Positions 14,198 through 23,627 are shown, counted from the stretch's first letter. The stretch is 34,508 bases of DNA from Bacteroidota bacterium (GCA_021845665.1 JAJZVO010000046.1:1-34508); one strand, 5' to 3'. Program-made: numbers and translations. Notes: a model not told the origin generated them from the letters alone.

Positions 14198-16051
14198 TTA
14201 CGGTGCCTGGACTATGGTGATCTCATAAGGCTGTAATGTCAACGAGACGTTGCTGAAAACCGGTCCGTGAAAATCAGGGTAGCCGGGGAAGTGGGCAAGG
14301 GATGAGTCGACCGTTGCCTTCACCTGCTCGTTACGGACAAGCTCTCTCCATCCTTGCGTCTGAATTGTTCTGTCGAATCTCAGGGAGACGGGCTCTATCC
14401 TGTTGCTCATGTTGTAAAGGACATACTGCTTTTCGCCGAAGAGGTACATTGCTATATGACCCGGTCCATCGAGTTGCACTCCCAATTCCTTCTCGAATGG
14501 CTGACGAATGGCGTCGAGAACGGGAACCGGCAGACGGAGAAGGTCATAAAAATTGCTCGGCATGTTGAGGATGTAAATCGTTCCGTTAAGGTAGGGCACT
14601 CGCATGAGGACGGGAAAGTCAAAGTCTTCCCGGGAAAGCGTAACGTCTCGTGTTTCCGGCCAGGTAGTCACCTCAATACCGGGGAATGTGAATTTCCTGT
14701 CCGCCTTGACGGTCGTTTCGCGGAACCCCTGGAGAAGCCCGAATGTCGAGCCGCTCACCTGGCCGCTGTATGGGAGGAGATTGAGGACGTTCTTAAATTC
14801 AGTTCCCTCTTCGGCAAGCTTCTTCCAAAGGCCGTAAGTGATGAATATGTTTTTGCCGTCGGTAAGCTGTCCGAGGAGCTCAGAAGCCAGGTTGGAGTCT
14901 TTCGCGGAATTCAGACAGAACATGGATATTGGGCTCTCTTTCGGAAACGTCGTCACCGGATCGAGCGGTATCCCTGCCATGCCGAAATATCCAGCTATGT
15001 TGTACTCCCCCGTAGATCCGAACGGCATGTATATCGGCACGCCGCGGGCTTTGCCGTTCAACAGCCCCGCAACACGGTTGAACTCCGGAAGTTTAGCGAC
15101 GAAGTCGGGGTAGACGTTGCTGGAAGGATTTGTTGGCCAGAGCTGACCTGCGCACCAGAGTATGATCTCGGGTGTTCGTGCGAGGACCGCCTGCCACACC
15201 TGCGCGTTGTAGTCGTTCGACTGGCCTTCCATCCCATAGTTATCGAGCCACGATCCGACCCACTTCGCGGGATCGGCGCTCGATTCCCATTTCTGAAGAA
15301 AGTAACCCGTGTAAATCGGAATATGCTGGTGCTGTGTCTCCGGCACGCGGGTCTCGATCCCAATCGCCATCTTGTCGAACTGCTTGACCTCATCTTTCAC
15401 ATCGTAGCCGTTCTCGGCAAACCCTTCGTACCAGTTGGGGAATTTTATGATTACCTGGACTTTCGGGTTAACCTCCTTCGCGGCATCGATGATATACTTC
15501 TTAGACTGTTCGAGGATCAATTTTGTCCGGTACTCGGCCCAGGTCATGTTGCCTCTTTCGGCAACGCTCTTAGGATCTGTCGCATTTGTGAAAAGCCAGT
15601 CGTCAAGTATGATCTTATTGAATACCTGCGCCAGCCCCTGCATCCTTTCTTTGAGGGATGCGAGGTCCTCCGGATTGTTGTACGCAGAAGGTCCGCCGCG
15701 GAGTGAAGTCGCGACCATGGCGCCGTCCGCCTTTATTCCCATCGCGCGGAACCTTGCAGCTATCTTCTTGAGAAGCGGGACATCTACCTTTCCGCCGCGG
15801 CCGACTCCGTCAATGTATACCCTGTCCGGCATCACGGGAGCAAAGTATTCCATAGTCTTTTTGAACTGGACCGGATCGGCAAGAAGGTTCTCCATATCAT
15901 ACGAGGTGAAAAAGATCGCATACTTGAGGTGGTTCCATCCGTGATGACTTTCGGCCGGCGTCTGGGCTGATAGCGAACCGGCACCGAGTAATATCGAAAT
16001 AAGCAGCGCGGTAATGGCTGCCTTAAGACCGTAGCGAACTGAGTGATCCAT
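14198..16051 (-). CDS. Secreted TIM-barrel glycosidase-like protein of unknown activity
   Basis: A 617-residue exported protein. Residues 1-29 are a signal peptide (hydrophobic ALLISILLGAGSLSA, cleavage before QTPAE). The first ~330 residues read like a (beta/alpha)8 barrel: PDRVYIDGVGRGG (75-87), IKADGAMVATSLRGG, FNKIILDDWLFTNATD, VQVIIKFPNWYEG and PEIILWCAGQLW, with acidic residues on strand ends (the ILDD pair and a later FDKMAIGIETR) where glycosidase catalysts usually sit. A second region (about 340-470) has GYFGMAGIPLDP and KNIFITYGLWKKL, and the C-terminus is beta-rich and ends SLTLQPYEITIVQ, as in sugar-hydrolase accessory domains. I cannot assign a CAZy family. GGAGGA precedes the ATG. 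It may work with other carbohydrate genes such as the GH127 enzyme far upstream, but no direct link is seen. Confidence 0.6.
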   Translation of the reverse strand: MDHSVRYGLKAAITALLISILLGAGSLSAQTPAESHHGWNHLKYAIFFTSYDMENLLADPVQFKKTMEYFAPVMPDRVYIDGVGRGGKVDVPLLKKIAARFRAMGIKADGAMVATSLRGGPSAYNNPEDLASLKERMQGLAQVFNKIILDDWLFTNATDPKSVAERGNMTWAEYRTKLILEQSKKYIIDAAKEVNPKVQVIIKFPNWYEGFAENGYDVKDEVKQFDKMAIGIETRVPETQHQHIPIYTGYFLQKWESSADPAKWVGSWLDNYGMEGQSNDYNAQVWQAVLARTPEIILWCAGQLWPTNPSSNVYPDFVAKLPEFNRVAGLLNGKARGVPIYMPFGSTGEYNIAGYFGMAGIPLDPVTTFPKESPISMFCLNSAKDSNLASELLGQLTDGKNIFITYGLWKKLAEEGTEFKNVLNLLPYSGQVSGSTFGLLQGFRETTVKADRKFTFPGIEVTTWPETRDVTLSREDFDFPVLMRVPYLNGTIYILNMPSNFYDLLRLPVPVLDAIRQPFEKELGVQLDGPGHIAMYLFGEKQYVLYNMSNRIEPVSLRFDRTIQTQGWRELVRNEQVKATVDSSLAHFPGYPDFHGPVFSNVSLTLQPYEITIVQAP

Positions 16052-16128
16052 CTATTCCTCCAACGATTTAAATTACTTCACTAGATGTTCCGACGAATTG
16101 CGCTTCGAGGCGAGCGGCCGGTGACATC

Positions 16129-16166
16129 AAAAAGGCCTCCGGCAGAAACTTCTGAAGCATAGGCCT
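16129..16166 (-). terminator. Rho-independent terminator candidate after the racemase gene
   Basis: On the minus strand, AGGCCT (16161-16166) pairs with AGGCCT (16133-16138), with an inner CAGAA/TTCTG stem, and is followed by a run of five T. It lies about 140 bases beyond the racemase stop. The rest of 16052-16303 holds no recognised feature. Confidence 0.5.
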
Positions 16167-16303
16167 CGAAATTTATCGGCCCAATCCCGCAAGTGCAAAC
16201 AGCATAAGCATCTGGTCGATCTAACGGTCAATCGCGACGTCAAACGCATTGCCTGCGCTTCCTGTCTTGCCGCGATCCACAGACCTATGCAGGCTCAGCG
16301 TGA

Positions 16304-17011
16304 TCATTGTGCCATCTTTTCATCCGAAAGTACGAACGCTACAGCCGCCATAGCATGCAGCGCCGTAGTGTCGAAGACGGGGACTTGACAATCCGATTGC
16401 CTGATGAGCAGCGGGATCTCCGTGCAGCCGAGTATGATCCCTTCCGCGCCTTTGGCAACAAGACTATCAATTATCTCCAGATACCTCTTTCTCGTTTCGT
16501 CTTTAAGCACGGCAAGTTCGAGCTCGGTCATGATGGTCCTGTTTATGTACTCGCGCTGAGGCTGATCAGGAACTAATGTAGTAATACCGAACTTCTTCAG
16601 CCGGTCTTTATAGAAAGCATGTTCCATGGTAATCTTGGTGCCCAGTAGGCCGACGGTCCTCATGTTCTGATCGAGAATTGCCTTCCCTGTTGCGTCGGCG
16701 ATGTGGATTATGGGAATGCCGATATTCTTCTGAACGATGTCGGCCACGAGGTGTACGGTGTTCGCACATAGAACCAGACATTCTGCCTCCGCGCTTTCAA
16801 GACGTTTCGCAATGTCAGTTATGTAAGAGGCGAATTCGCTCAATCCCGGCTCATCGGTTGCAGGCCTTAGTTCCTGCTGGTTGACAGAGTAGAGAATCAT
16901 CTTCGCGGAGCTGAGTCCCCCGAGACGTGCGTTTACTTCTTCGTTGATAATCCTATAATAATCGACCGTCGAAACCCAGCCGGTGCCGCCGATAAGTCCA
17001 AGTGTTTTCAT
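16304..17011 (-). CDS. Aspartate/glutamate racemase family protein
   Basis: A 235-residue two-domain racemase. The N-terminus has the typical LGLIGGTGWVSTVDYY. Both acid/base cysteines are present, Cys82 in VLCANTVH and Cys196 in ILGCTEIPLL, which indicates a PLP-independent two-base amino acid racemase rather than a one-Cys relative. DTTALHA near the C-terminus is also standard. Likely substrates are aspartate or broad amino acids for D-amino acid production or use; glutamate for peptidoglycan is less likely, as MurI has different flanking motifs. GAGAGGA precedes the ATG. It stands alone on the minus strand, divergent from the efflux operon; the 261-base gap 17012-17272 must hold both promoters (TATAAT at 17248-17253 is a possible -10 without a clear -35). 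Confidence 0.88.
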   Translation of the reverse strand: MKTLGLIGGTGWVSTVDYYRIINEEVNARLGGLSSAKMILYSVNQQELRPATDEPGLSEFASYITDIAKRLESAEAECLVLCANTVHLVADIVQKNIGIPIIHIADATGKAILDQNMRTVGLLGTKITMEHAFYKDRLKKFGITTLVPDQPQREYINRTIMTELELAVLKDETRKRYLEIIDSLVAKGAEGIILGCTEIPLLIRQSDCQVPVFDTTALHAMAAVAFVLSDEKMAQ

Positions 17012-17272
17012 ATCTGTCCTCTCCTCCGCCGTGAATGTTGATACTCGAAGATATTCCGCCGCCAGAGGAAGTGCAAACTAACTACCCCATGCCCACCTTG
17101 AATCTCACTTCTCCCCCGTTTAGCTTGTAGATCGATAGTCGTAACACGGAAATCGTGCTTCCGTATGAAAGACTGTTGTTTCTAAATTTCAGGGCGGCTA
17201 ATCAGTCATTGTCAGGTGGCTTAGGTCCCGGATTTCACAATACGTTATATAATCATATCAAAATTCCAGGGC

Positions 17273-18628
17273 ATGCGGACTATGATATTATGTTATGACA
17301 GGAGAATTGTCGCCGCGCTTGCGGCTGTCATCCTTTTTTCTGGCAGAGCCACGGCGCAGGACACGCTGCATCTATCTCTCGACAAAGCGATATCCATAGC
17401 GCTGGCTCAAAACAGAGACGTCCTCATATCCGATCAGGATCGATCGAGGGCGGAAGCCCAGATCGCTGAAGCAAGGTCGCGAGCCTTTCCGCAACTCTCC
17501 TTCTCGGGCCAATACATGAGGAACATACAACTTCCCGTGCTGTTCCTGCCAGCAAACTCTGCCTTCAACCCGACCCCGAACGTGCAGACATTTCCGATCG
17601 GTTCCAATAATTCATACCAGTGGGGCGGCCAGCTCACTCAGGCATTGTACAGCAGGCAGGTGGGTGTCGCACTCGAAATCGCAAGCACCTATAAAGACTT
17701 TTCCGAAGCGGGACTGGCCGCGACAAAATCGGGCGTCGTTGTTCAGGTGAAGAAAGCATTCTACAGCGTTCTTCTCATGAAGAAGCTTGTTGAGGCAAAC
17801 CGACAGGGGCTCGAAGTCGTGAAGGCAAATCTTGTTAACGTGCGGTCGCTTTATAAACACGGCAACGCAGCGGAGTTCGATTTGCTCCGCGCCGAGGTAC
17901 AGGTTGCAAACACTGAGCCCGTCCTCATCTCAGTCGAAAACAATCTGGTCCTCGCTAAGAACGGCCTCAAGTCGCTTCTCGCGATTCCACTCGACAGAGA
18001 GATCGACCTGGAAGGTGATTTCACATTCACCGAAGTACCTCAGTCGGTTCTCGACGCCGGTTCTATTAACGCCATCGAGACAAACCCCGGCCTTCAGCAG
18101 CTGGCTCTCCAGCAGTCGATGCTCGATAAGAACATCAGCATAGAACAGTCGGGCTACTTCCCTTCTGTCTACGCATTCGGAGCGTATCAGTGGCAGACTC
18201 AGGACAACACGTTTCAATTCAACAACTATTACTGGGCGAAGATACTGAACGTAGGCGTGACTCTATCCTGGAATTTGTTCGACGGCCTGCGCACGCAGGC
18301 CCGCGTGGAGGAGGCACGGATAGATCTCAGGAAAACGAAGCTGACGAGGCTGAAGGCGGAAGAGGGATTGACGATACAACTCCAATCGGCCCGCCTTAAG
18401 ATGAACGAAGCCAAACAGCGGGTCCAGGGACAGGAGAAAAACATAGAGCAGGCGAAGAGAGCGGTGGCCATTTCTGAGACGAGATTCAAGAGCGGCGTAG
18501 GCACCCAGCTCGAACTGCTCGACGCGCAGGTGGCGATGACTCTCGCTCAGACAAATTACGCCCTGGCCATCTACGATTACCTCGTTGCCAAAGCCGACTG
18601 GGAGTACGCCATAGGGAGAGAGAAATGA
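17273..18628 (+). CDS. TolC-family outer membrane efflux channel
   Basis: A 451-residue outer membrane factor. A signal peptide covers about 1-28 (AALAAVILFSGRATA, cleavage before QDT). Two internally related halves of long helices follow, each opening with a family motif (LSLDKAISIALAQNRDVLIS at 33-52, and a second copy after about residue 265). The beta-strand segment LNVGVTLSWNLFDGLRTQAR is the classic OEP motif, and FKSGVGTQLELLDAQVAM lies near the end. It forms the trimeric exit duct for the pump encoded downstream. The start could be ATG 17273 or the in-frame ATG 17282, which is better spaced from AGGG; the difference is three residues. First gene of the four-gene pump operon; its stop is followed by the adaptor. 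Confidence 0.93.
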   Translation: MRTMILCYDRRIVAALAAVILFSGRATAQDTLHLSLDKAISIALAQNRDVLISDQDRSRAEAQIAEARSRAFPQLSFSGQYMRNIQLPVLFLPANSAFNPTPNVQTFPIGSNNSYQWGGQLTQALYSRQVGVALEIASTYKDFSEAGLAATKSGVVVQVKKAFYSVLLMKKLVEANRQGLEVVKANLVNVRSLYKHGNAAEFDLLRAEVQVANTEPVLISVENNLVLAKNGLKSLLAIPLDREIDLEGDFTFTEVPQSVLDAGSINAIETNPGLQQLALQQSMLDKNISIEQSGYFPSVYAFGAYQWQTQDNTFQFNNYYWAKILNVGVTLSWNLFDGLRTQARVEEARIDLRKTKLTRLKAEEGLTIQLQSARLKMNEAKQRVQGQEKNIEQAKRAVAISETRFKSGVGTQLELLDAQVAMTLAQTNYALAIYDYLVAKADWEYAIGREK

Positions 18629-18714
18629 AGACAGATGCGCAATTTCGGACGCAAACATATACTTTCAAAGGACGATTCTTGGAGTTTGATTCATCAACAC
18701 TAGGGAGGCTGAAC

Positions 18715-19785
18715 TTGAGGATCATATTTTTCTCTGTGCTGATAATTGTCATCACAAGTTCGATTGGTGTGCTGGTGAGCGGCTGCGGGCGAACGCCCAA
18801 CGCCGAAAAGAAGGCGGGGACACTGGCATTCTCTACAGTCCCCGTCGAGATAGCAATCGCACACAGACAAAGGCTTTCGGTCACCAGGCAATTCTCTGGT
18901 ACGCTCGAGGGCGAAGAGCAGGCGAACATTGTCGCGAAAATATCGGAGCGCATAACGGCTATCAAAGCTCAGGTCGGGCAGCCTGTGAAGGCAGGTCAGG
19001 TACTGGTCGTTCTCGACAGGAGAGGTGCGACCTCGCAATACTATCAGGCACAGGCCGCCTTCATCAATGCGCAGAAGACTTTCGAGAGGATGAGAGCTCT
19101 GTTCACCGAAGGGGCAATTTCTCAGCAATCGCTCGACGGTGCCCAGACCGCTTACGAGGTCGCTAAGGCGAATTTCGACGCCGCGAAGAGCGCCGTGGAA
19201 CTCACCACACCGATTCAAGGCGTAGTCACTGCTGTCAACGTCAGCGTCGGCGACCTCGCTTCACCGGGAGGTGTACTCATGACAGTGGCCAGGATCGGAA
19301 AGATGAAAGTCGACTTCGATGTGAACGAGACCGATCTCGGTAGCCTGTCCATCGGTCAGAAGGTGCAGGTATACTCCGAGGCACGGCCGGACGTGAAGAT
19401 AACCGGCAATATTGTTCAGCTTTCCAAATCTGCAGAGGTCAGATCGCGTACGTTCCAGATCAAGGCGCTGTTCGACAACACGCCTGACAATTGGTTCAGG
19501 CCCGGGATGTTCTGCAGGGTCAACGTACCTGTCTCGTTACACAACATGCCTATCGTCGTCCCCGCGATCGCGATACAGAGCGACGGGATCACAAGCCGCG
19601 TCTTCATCGTGAGGGACGGCCGCTCGTTTCTGAAATCAGTACAGACCGGGCTCACTGACGGACAATTCATAGAGATACTCGATGGCCTGCAGGAACGCGA
19701 CACCATCATCACGACCGGTGCGACAAGCGCCCGCGACAGCGGTTATGTAAGCATCGCAAACACCGGCAGACAAAATGGCGACTGA
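18715..19785 (+). CDS. RND efflux periplasmic adaptor (membrane fusion lipoprotein)
   Basis: The adaptor that bridges pump and TolC. Domains in order: lipoyl half motif ERITAIKAQVGQPVKAGQVL, a short alpha-hairpin (YYQAQAAFINAQKTF... AISQQSLDGAQTAYE), the second lipoyl half TPIQGVVTAVNVSVGDLASP, a beta-barrel, and a membrane-proximal domain ending in a GLTDGQFIEILDGL segment. I prefer TTG 18715, because AGGGAGG lies 6 bases upstream and the protein then begins with a 23-residue lipoprotein signal (RIIFFSVLIIVITSSIG, lipobox VSGC, lipid-bearing Cys24). A longer frame from ATG 18625 overlaps the TolC stop by ATGA and gives a 53-residue leader, unusual for a lipoprotein. The 3' end overlaps the ORF6N remnant. 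Confidence 0.9.
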   Translation: MRIIFFSVLIIVITSSIGVLVSGCGRTPNAEKKAGTLAFSTVPVEIAIAHRQRLSVTRQFSGTLEGEEQANIVAKISERITAIKAQVGQPVKAGQVLVVLDRRGATSQYYQAQAAFINAQKTFERMRALFTEGAISQQSLDGAQTAYEVAKANFDAAKSAVELTTPIQGVVTAVNVSVGDLASPGGVLMTVARIGKMKVDFDVNETDLGSLSIGQKVQVYSEARPDVKITGNIVQLSKSAEVRSRTFQIKALFDNTPDNWFRPGMFCRVNVPVSLHNMPIVVPAIAIQSDGITSRVFIVRDGRSFLKSVQTGLTDGQFIEILDGLQERDTIITTGATSARDSGYVSIANTGRQNGD

Positions 19786-20142
19786 CGGATCCCTCGTGCC
19801 TGCCGACCGAATCGAGAGCGCGATTCTCTTCATTCGCGGGGAGAAGCTAATGCTCGAAATGGAGTACTGATGATTTCGAGCGTGCTTAGAAGCAGGCGGG
19901 CGATTGACGTCAACATTGCCATCATGCACACCTTCGTGATCATGAAAGGGATGCTTGCGTCAAACGCGGAGCTGACACGCATACTCGATGCGCCCGAGCG
20001 CAAGTACGATGCCCGGTTCATGGTCGTATTCGAAGCTATTCGTGAAATATTCAAACCGCCCGACAAACCGCAGAGACCGAAGGGATTTCAGATCAGAGAG
20101 ACGAACATTTCCCGTTCGGTCCGGAGGAGAAACAAGAAATGA
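19775..20142 (+). pseudogene. ORF6N-domain gene with its middle deleted
   Basis: Two pieces of one family are juxtaposed. From ATG 19775 a 31-residue piece reads SLVPADRIESAILFIRGEKL then MLEMEY and TGA, which is the start of ORF6N proteins (IE..I..IRG.KVMLD.DLA). In another frame, 19870-20142 (90 residues) starts MISSVLRSRRAIDVNIAIM and continues TFVIMKGMLASNAEL to KKYDA-like residues, FMVVFEAIREIF and PPDKPQRPKGF, which is the family's C-terminal half. The central part of about 60-80 residues is missing and the frame differs. ORF6N proteins are phage/island-associated DNA-binding proteins. The remnant fills the gap between adaptor and pump: it overlaps the adaptor stop, and its own stop overlaps the pump ATG (ATGA), so translation through it may still couple pump expression. 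Confidence 0.72.
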
Positions 20143-23100
20143 AACTTGCCGATACATCAATCGAGCGCCCGGTATTCGCGACAATGATGATTCTCGCGCT
20201 CATCGTGCTCGGATTGTTCTCGTTCATGAAGCTCAACATCGACCAGTTCCCCGACATCGATTTTCCCTACGTCACGGTCACGAGTGTACTTCCCGGCGCC
20301 GGGCCTGAACAGATGGAGACGGACGTGACGAAGAAGATCGAAGACGCGGTGAACACAATCGGCGGCATCGAGCACATCACTTCGATATCTCGTGAAGGCG
20401 TGTCATTCGTGATTGTCCAGTTCAAGCTTGAGGTGGAGGGAAGGCAGGCGGCGCAGGAGGTCCGGGAGAAGATCGCCGCGGTCCGGGCAGATCTTCCGAC
20501 GGACCTTGAGGAGCCCGTCGTCCAACGCATCGACCCCGCAAGTACTCCGATGTTCACGCTTACGGTTTCCGGGCCGCGGCCAGACAAGGAAATCACGGCC
20601 TTCGCCAAGAACGTTATCAGGAAAAGACTCGAGAATGTACCTGGCGTCGGTCGCGTCGACCTGGTCGGCGGCGCCGAAAGGGAGATCCGGATATCGGTGG
20701 ACGCTTCGAAACTAAAGGCGTACGACCTCTCCATAAACGACGTCATACAGGCCGTGGCCGCCTCAAATATGGAAGTACCCGCAGGCAACCTTACGCACGG
20801 ACCGCGCCAGATACTCCTCCGTACAATGGGAAAATATTCGAATGTCAGCGACTTCAACAGGGTGATAGTAGCGACTCCTGGCGGCAAACCGGTATATCTG
20901 TCCGACGTGGCACAGGTCATCGATGGGGTGAAGGAACAGACAAGTCTCACGCGCGTGAACGGCAAACCGGCAGTCGGTCTCAGCATATTGAAACAGTCTG
21001 GCAGCAACACTGTCCGTGTCGCGGAGGGAATCCAGCATCAGCTGGCCGCATTAGAGAAGGAGATTCCACCGGACCTCAAAATCACGGTGGCACAGGACAA
21101 CAGCACCTTCATTGTCGAGGAGGTAAACGATGTCCTTTTTGATATCTTTTACGGCGGCCTGCTTGCGGTTATAGTAGTATTCCTCTTCCTCGCAAATATG
21201 CGTTCCACGATAATTAGCGCGATCGCCCTCCCGACGTCCATCATCGCAAGCTTCATCATAATGTACGCGCTCAACTTCACCCTGAATATGGTCTCGCTTC
21301 TCGCGCTTTCACTCGCGGTCGGCCTCCTGATCGACGATGCGATAGTGGTTATCGAAAACATTTTCAGACACATGCAGCAGGGCGAGTCGCCCATGGAAGC
21401 CGCAAAGGCGGCCACTGCGGAAATCGGCCTCGCCGTAATGGCGACGACCTTCACTATTGTCGCGGTGTTCGTGCCGATAGCCTTTACGCCCGGAATAGTC
21501 GGACGGTTCTTCTACCAGTTCGGACTCACCGTGTCCGTCGCCGTGCTCGTCTCGCTTTTTGTTGCATTCACGCTCACCCCCATGCTCTCCTCGCGCTGGC
21601 TCACGACCGCCGATGAGGAGCTCGAAAACAGAGGCTCTCCCCTGCGCCGCGGACTCTACTACTTCAATCACTTCTTCCAGCTCCTCAGCCGGAAATACAG
21701 GAAGGCGATCGGCTGGTCGCTGCATCACCGGAAGACCGTTATCTTCGGTTCGATCGCGGTGTTCTTTTCGAGTTTTTTACTGATGGGACTTCTCGGAACG
21801 TCCTTCTTCCCCGACACTGACGAAAGCGAATTCAACATCGGCATTCACGCGGCTCCCGGAAGCTCATTGGAACAGACTGCAGCAATCGGATCATATGTTG
21901 AAAACGCTCTCGAGAAGCAGCCCGAAGTTACGACCACCCTTCTGACGATTGGAGCAGGAAACGATCCGGTCACCACAGGGAATATCCTGGTGAAACTCGT
22001 GAAGAAGAACGAGCGCACGCGGAGTATCTGGCAAATCATGAACTATCTCCGGGAGAATCTTCGGAACACGCCCGGTGTGAACATCTCCTACGGAACCCAG
22101 GGCGGCCCCGGTGGAAATCAGAAACCAGTAGTGATGAGCGTTCGCGGCGAAAACATGACTACACTTAAGACTATCGCCGACAGGGTCGAGAACATAGTGA
22201 GGACAACCCCGGGCGCCGTCGACATTGAGAATAGCCTCGAGACCTCCAAGCCGGAAGTCAGGATAAGAATCGACCGCGAGAAGGCGTCGGATCTTGGAGT
22301 GAACGTCGCGCAGATCGCCACGACAGCGAGAGCATTGGTTGACGGGTACGTTGCTACGAAATACCAGGAAGGTGATGAACAGTATGACGTCCGTGTGCAG
22401 CTCCGCAAGGAAGACAGGACTTCTTTTGAAAATGTGAATAACCTCTCGATCAAGAGCAATAAGGCGAACGGAAACGGCGAAAATCTCCTGGTGCCCGTAA
22501 GCTACGTGGCCGACATCCGGCAGAGCTCCGGTCCATCGCAGATTAACCGGTTCGACCGCCAGCGCGAAATTCGGGTTGACGCCAACCTCTCCGGCAGACT
22601 TCTCGGAGAGGTTCTCGGAGATATTCAAAACAGAGCCAACAGGCTTGCTATGCCGCCGGGTTACAATGTCGCGGTTGTCGGGCAGGGACAGATGCAGTCG
22701 GAGTCGTTCATGAACATACTGCTTTCGCTAGCCCTTGCCGTCATCTTCGTCTACATCGTGCTCGCCGCTCAGTTTGAGAGTTTCACTTACCCGTTCGCGA
22801 TCATGCTCGCTCTCCCGATGTCGCTCATAGGTGCCGTCCTGGGTCTCCTTGCTTTCAACAGCGCTATTTCCATGATGTCGATGATCGGGATAATAATGCT
22901 TATGGGTCTTGTCACGAAGAACGGAATTTTGCTTGTCGATTACGCCAACGTGCTTCGGGACAGGGGGCAGGAACGGACCGAAGCGCTCATCAACGCGGGC
23001 GCGACGAGGCTCCGCCCTATTCTCATGACGACTTTCGCGATGATATTCGGAATGATCCCCGTCGCGTTTGCCGTGAGCGAAGGAAGCGAGTTCCGCGCTC

Positions 23101-23237
23101 CTATGGGACAGGCGGTCATCGGCGGGCTGATAACTTCGACACTCCTGACGCTCTTCGTCGTGCCGGTAGTCTATTCCGTCCTCGACGATCTCTCCTTTAG
23201 AAAGGTGTTCGGCTTCCTCCGTCGTCGCAAAGAATAG
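20139..23237 (+). CDS. RND multidrug efflux pump, HAE1/AcrB type
   Basis: A 1032-residue inner-membrane proton-driven pump of normal length. It opens IERPVFATMMILALIVLGLF (first helix) and has the PLPxxDFP-like DQFPDIDFPYVTV motif. The proton relay acids Asp399-Asp400 are in GLLIDDAIVVIEN, matching AcrB Asp407/408, and the partner Lys is in GLVTKNGILLVDY. Two large periplasmic loops and 12 helices are laid out as usual. The LIDDAIVVIEN form points to organic substrates (HAE1) rather than metal pumps. It sits with TolC and adaptor genes upstream and a PG0541-type protein downstream, the arrangement seen in Bacteroidota. The ATG overlaps the ORF6N remnant stop. No regulator gene is adjacent. 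Confidence 0.94.
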   Translation: MKLADTSIERPVFATMMILALIVLGLFSFMKLNIDQFPDIDFPYVTVTSVLPGAGPEQMETDVTKKIEDAVNTIGGIEHITSISREGVSFVIVQFKLEVEGRQAAQEVREKIAAVRADLPTDLEEPVVQRIDPASTPMFTLTVSGPRPDKEITAFAKNVIRKRLENVPGVGRVDLVGGAEREIRISVDASKLKAYDLSINDVIQAVAASNMEVPAGNLTHGPRQILLRTMGKYSNVSDFNRVIVATPGGKPVYLSDVAQVIDGVKEQTSLTRVNGKPAVGLSILKQSGSNTVRVAEGIQHQLAALEKEIPPDLKITVAQDNSTFIVEEVNDVLFDIFYGGLLAVIVVFLFLANMRSTIISAIALPTSIIASFIIMYALNFTLNMVSLLALSLAVGLLIDDAIVVIENIFRHMQQGESPMEAAKAATAEIGLAVMATTFTIVAVFVPIAFTPGIVGRFFYQFGLTVSVAVLVSLFVAFTLTPMLSSRWLTTADEELENRGSPLRRGLYYFNHFFQLLSRKYRKAIGWSLHHRKTVIFGSIAVFFSSFLLMGLLGTSFFPDTDESEFNIGIHAAPGSSLEQTAAIGSYVENALEKQPEVTTTLLTIGAGNDPVTTGNILVKLVKKNERTRSIWQIMNYLRENLRNTPGVNISYGTQGGPGGNQKPVVMSVRGENMTTLKTIADRVENIVRTTPGAVDIENSLETSKPEVRIRIDREKASDLGVNVAQIATTARALVDGYVATKYQEGDEQYDVRVQLRKEDRTSFENVNNLSIKSNKANGNGENLLVPVSYVADIRQSSGPSQINRFDRQREIRVDANLSGRLLGEVLGDIQNRANRLAMPPGYNVAVVGQGQMQSESFMNILLSLALAVIFVYIVLAAQFESFTYPFAIMLALPMSLIGAVLGLLAFNSAISMMSMIGIIMLMGLVTKNGILLVDYANVLRDRGQERTEALINAGATRLRPILMTTFAMIFGMIPVAFAVSEGSEFRAPMGQAVIGGLITSTLLTLFVVPVVYSVLDDLSFRKVFGFLRRRKE

Positions 23238-23304
23238 CGATACGGATCAGAAGTAAACATGATTCACGAATGAATGCGTGCCGAATTGCTGAGCGGGAGG
23301 CTAA

Positions 23305-23604
23305 ATGAAAATAGTATTCGTCGTCTGCAACGACGTCGTTTCACCGCGGGTGATGAAGCTCCTCAAAGCGGCGGGCATCGATTACTACACCCGCTGGGAA
23401 CACGTTAAGGGGAAAGGCCATGGCACAGACCCCCACCTCGACACGCGAAGCTTCCCCGGGACCAACGCGGTATTCATGATAGCGTTCGAGGAAGAATCGA
23501 CGCTCGAGACGCTCGTTCAGGAAATCAGTGCGGCCAACAAAAATATTCCGAGATCTGACAATCATATCAGGCTCTTCCAGGTACCGCTCGAAAGAATTGT
23601 GTAG
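23305..23604 (+). CDS. PG0541-type transporter-associated PII-like protein
   Basis: A 99-residue protein with a ferredoxin-like alpha/beta layout: MKIVFVVCNDVVSPRVMKLL (strand-helix), IDYYTRWEHVKGKGHG (the loop and strand that resembles a PII T-loop), FPGTNAVFMIAFEEES and a final RLFQVPLERIV strand. It matches the small family encoded directly after RND pumps in Bacteroidota (named after Porphyromonas PG0541). The role is presumed to be pump regulation or sensing by analogy to PII proteins, but this is not established. GGGAGG precedes the ATG, 67 bases after the pump stop. It completes a four-gene efflux operon. Confidence 0.8.
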   Translation: MKIVFVVCNDVVSPRVMKLLKAAGIDYYTRWEHVKGKGHGTDPHLDTRSFPGTNAVFMIAFEEESTLETLVQEISAANKNIPRSDNHIRLFQVPLERIV

Positions 23605-23627
23605 GGTCCCCCGCCGGCCTTGACAAA

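Noticed and set aside
14354-15706. 450-codon open frame on the plus strand opposite the secreted TIM-barrel gene
   Set aside because: It has no signal or family motif and lies entirely antisense to a gene with a signal peptide, ribosome-binding site and protein-like sequence. Long antisense frames are common at this base composition.
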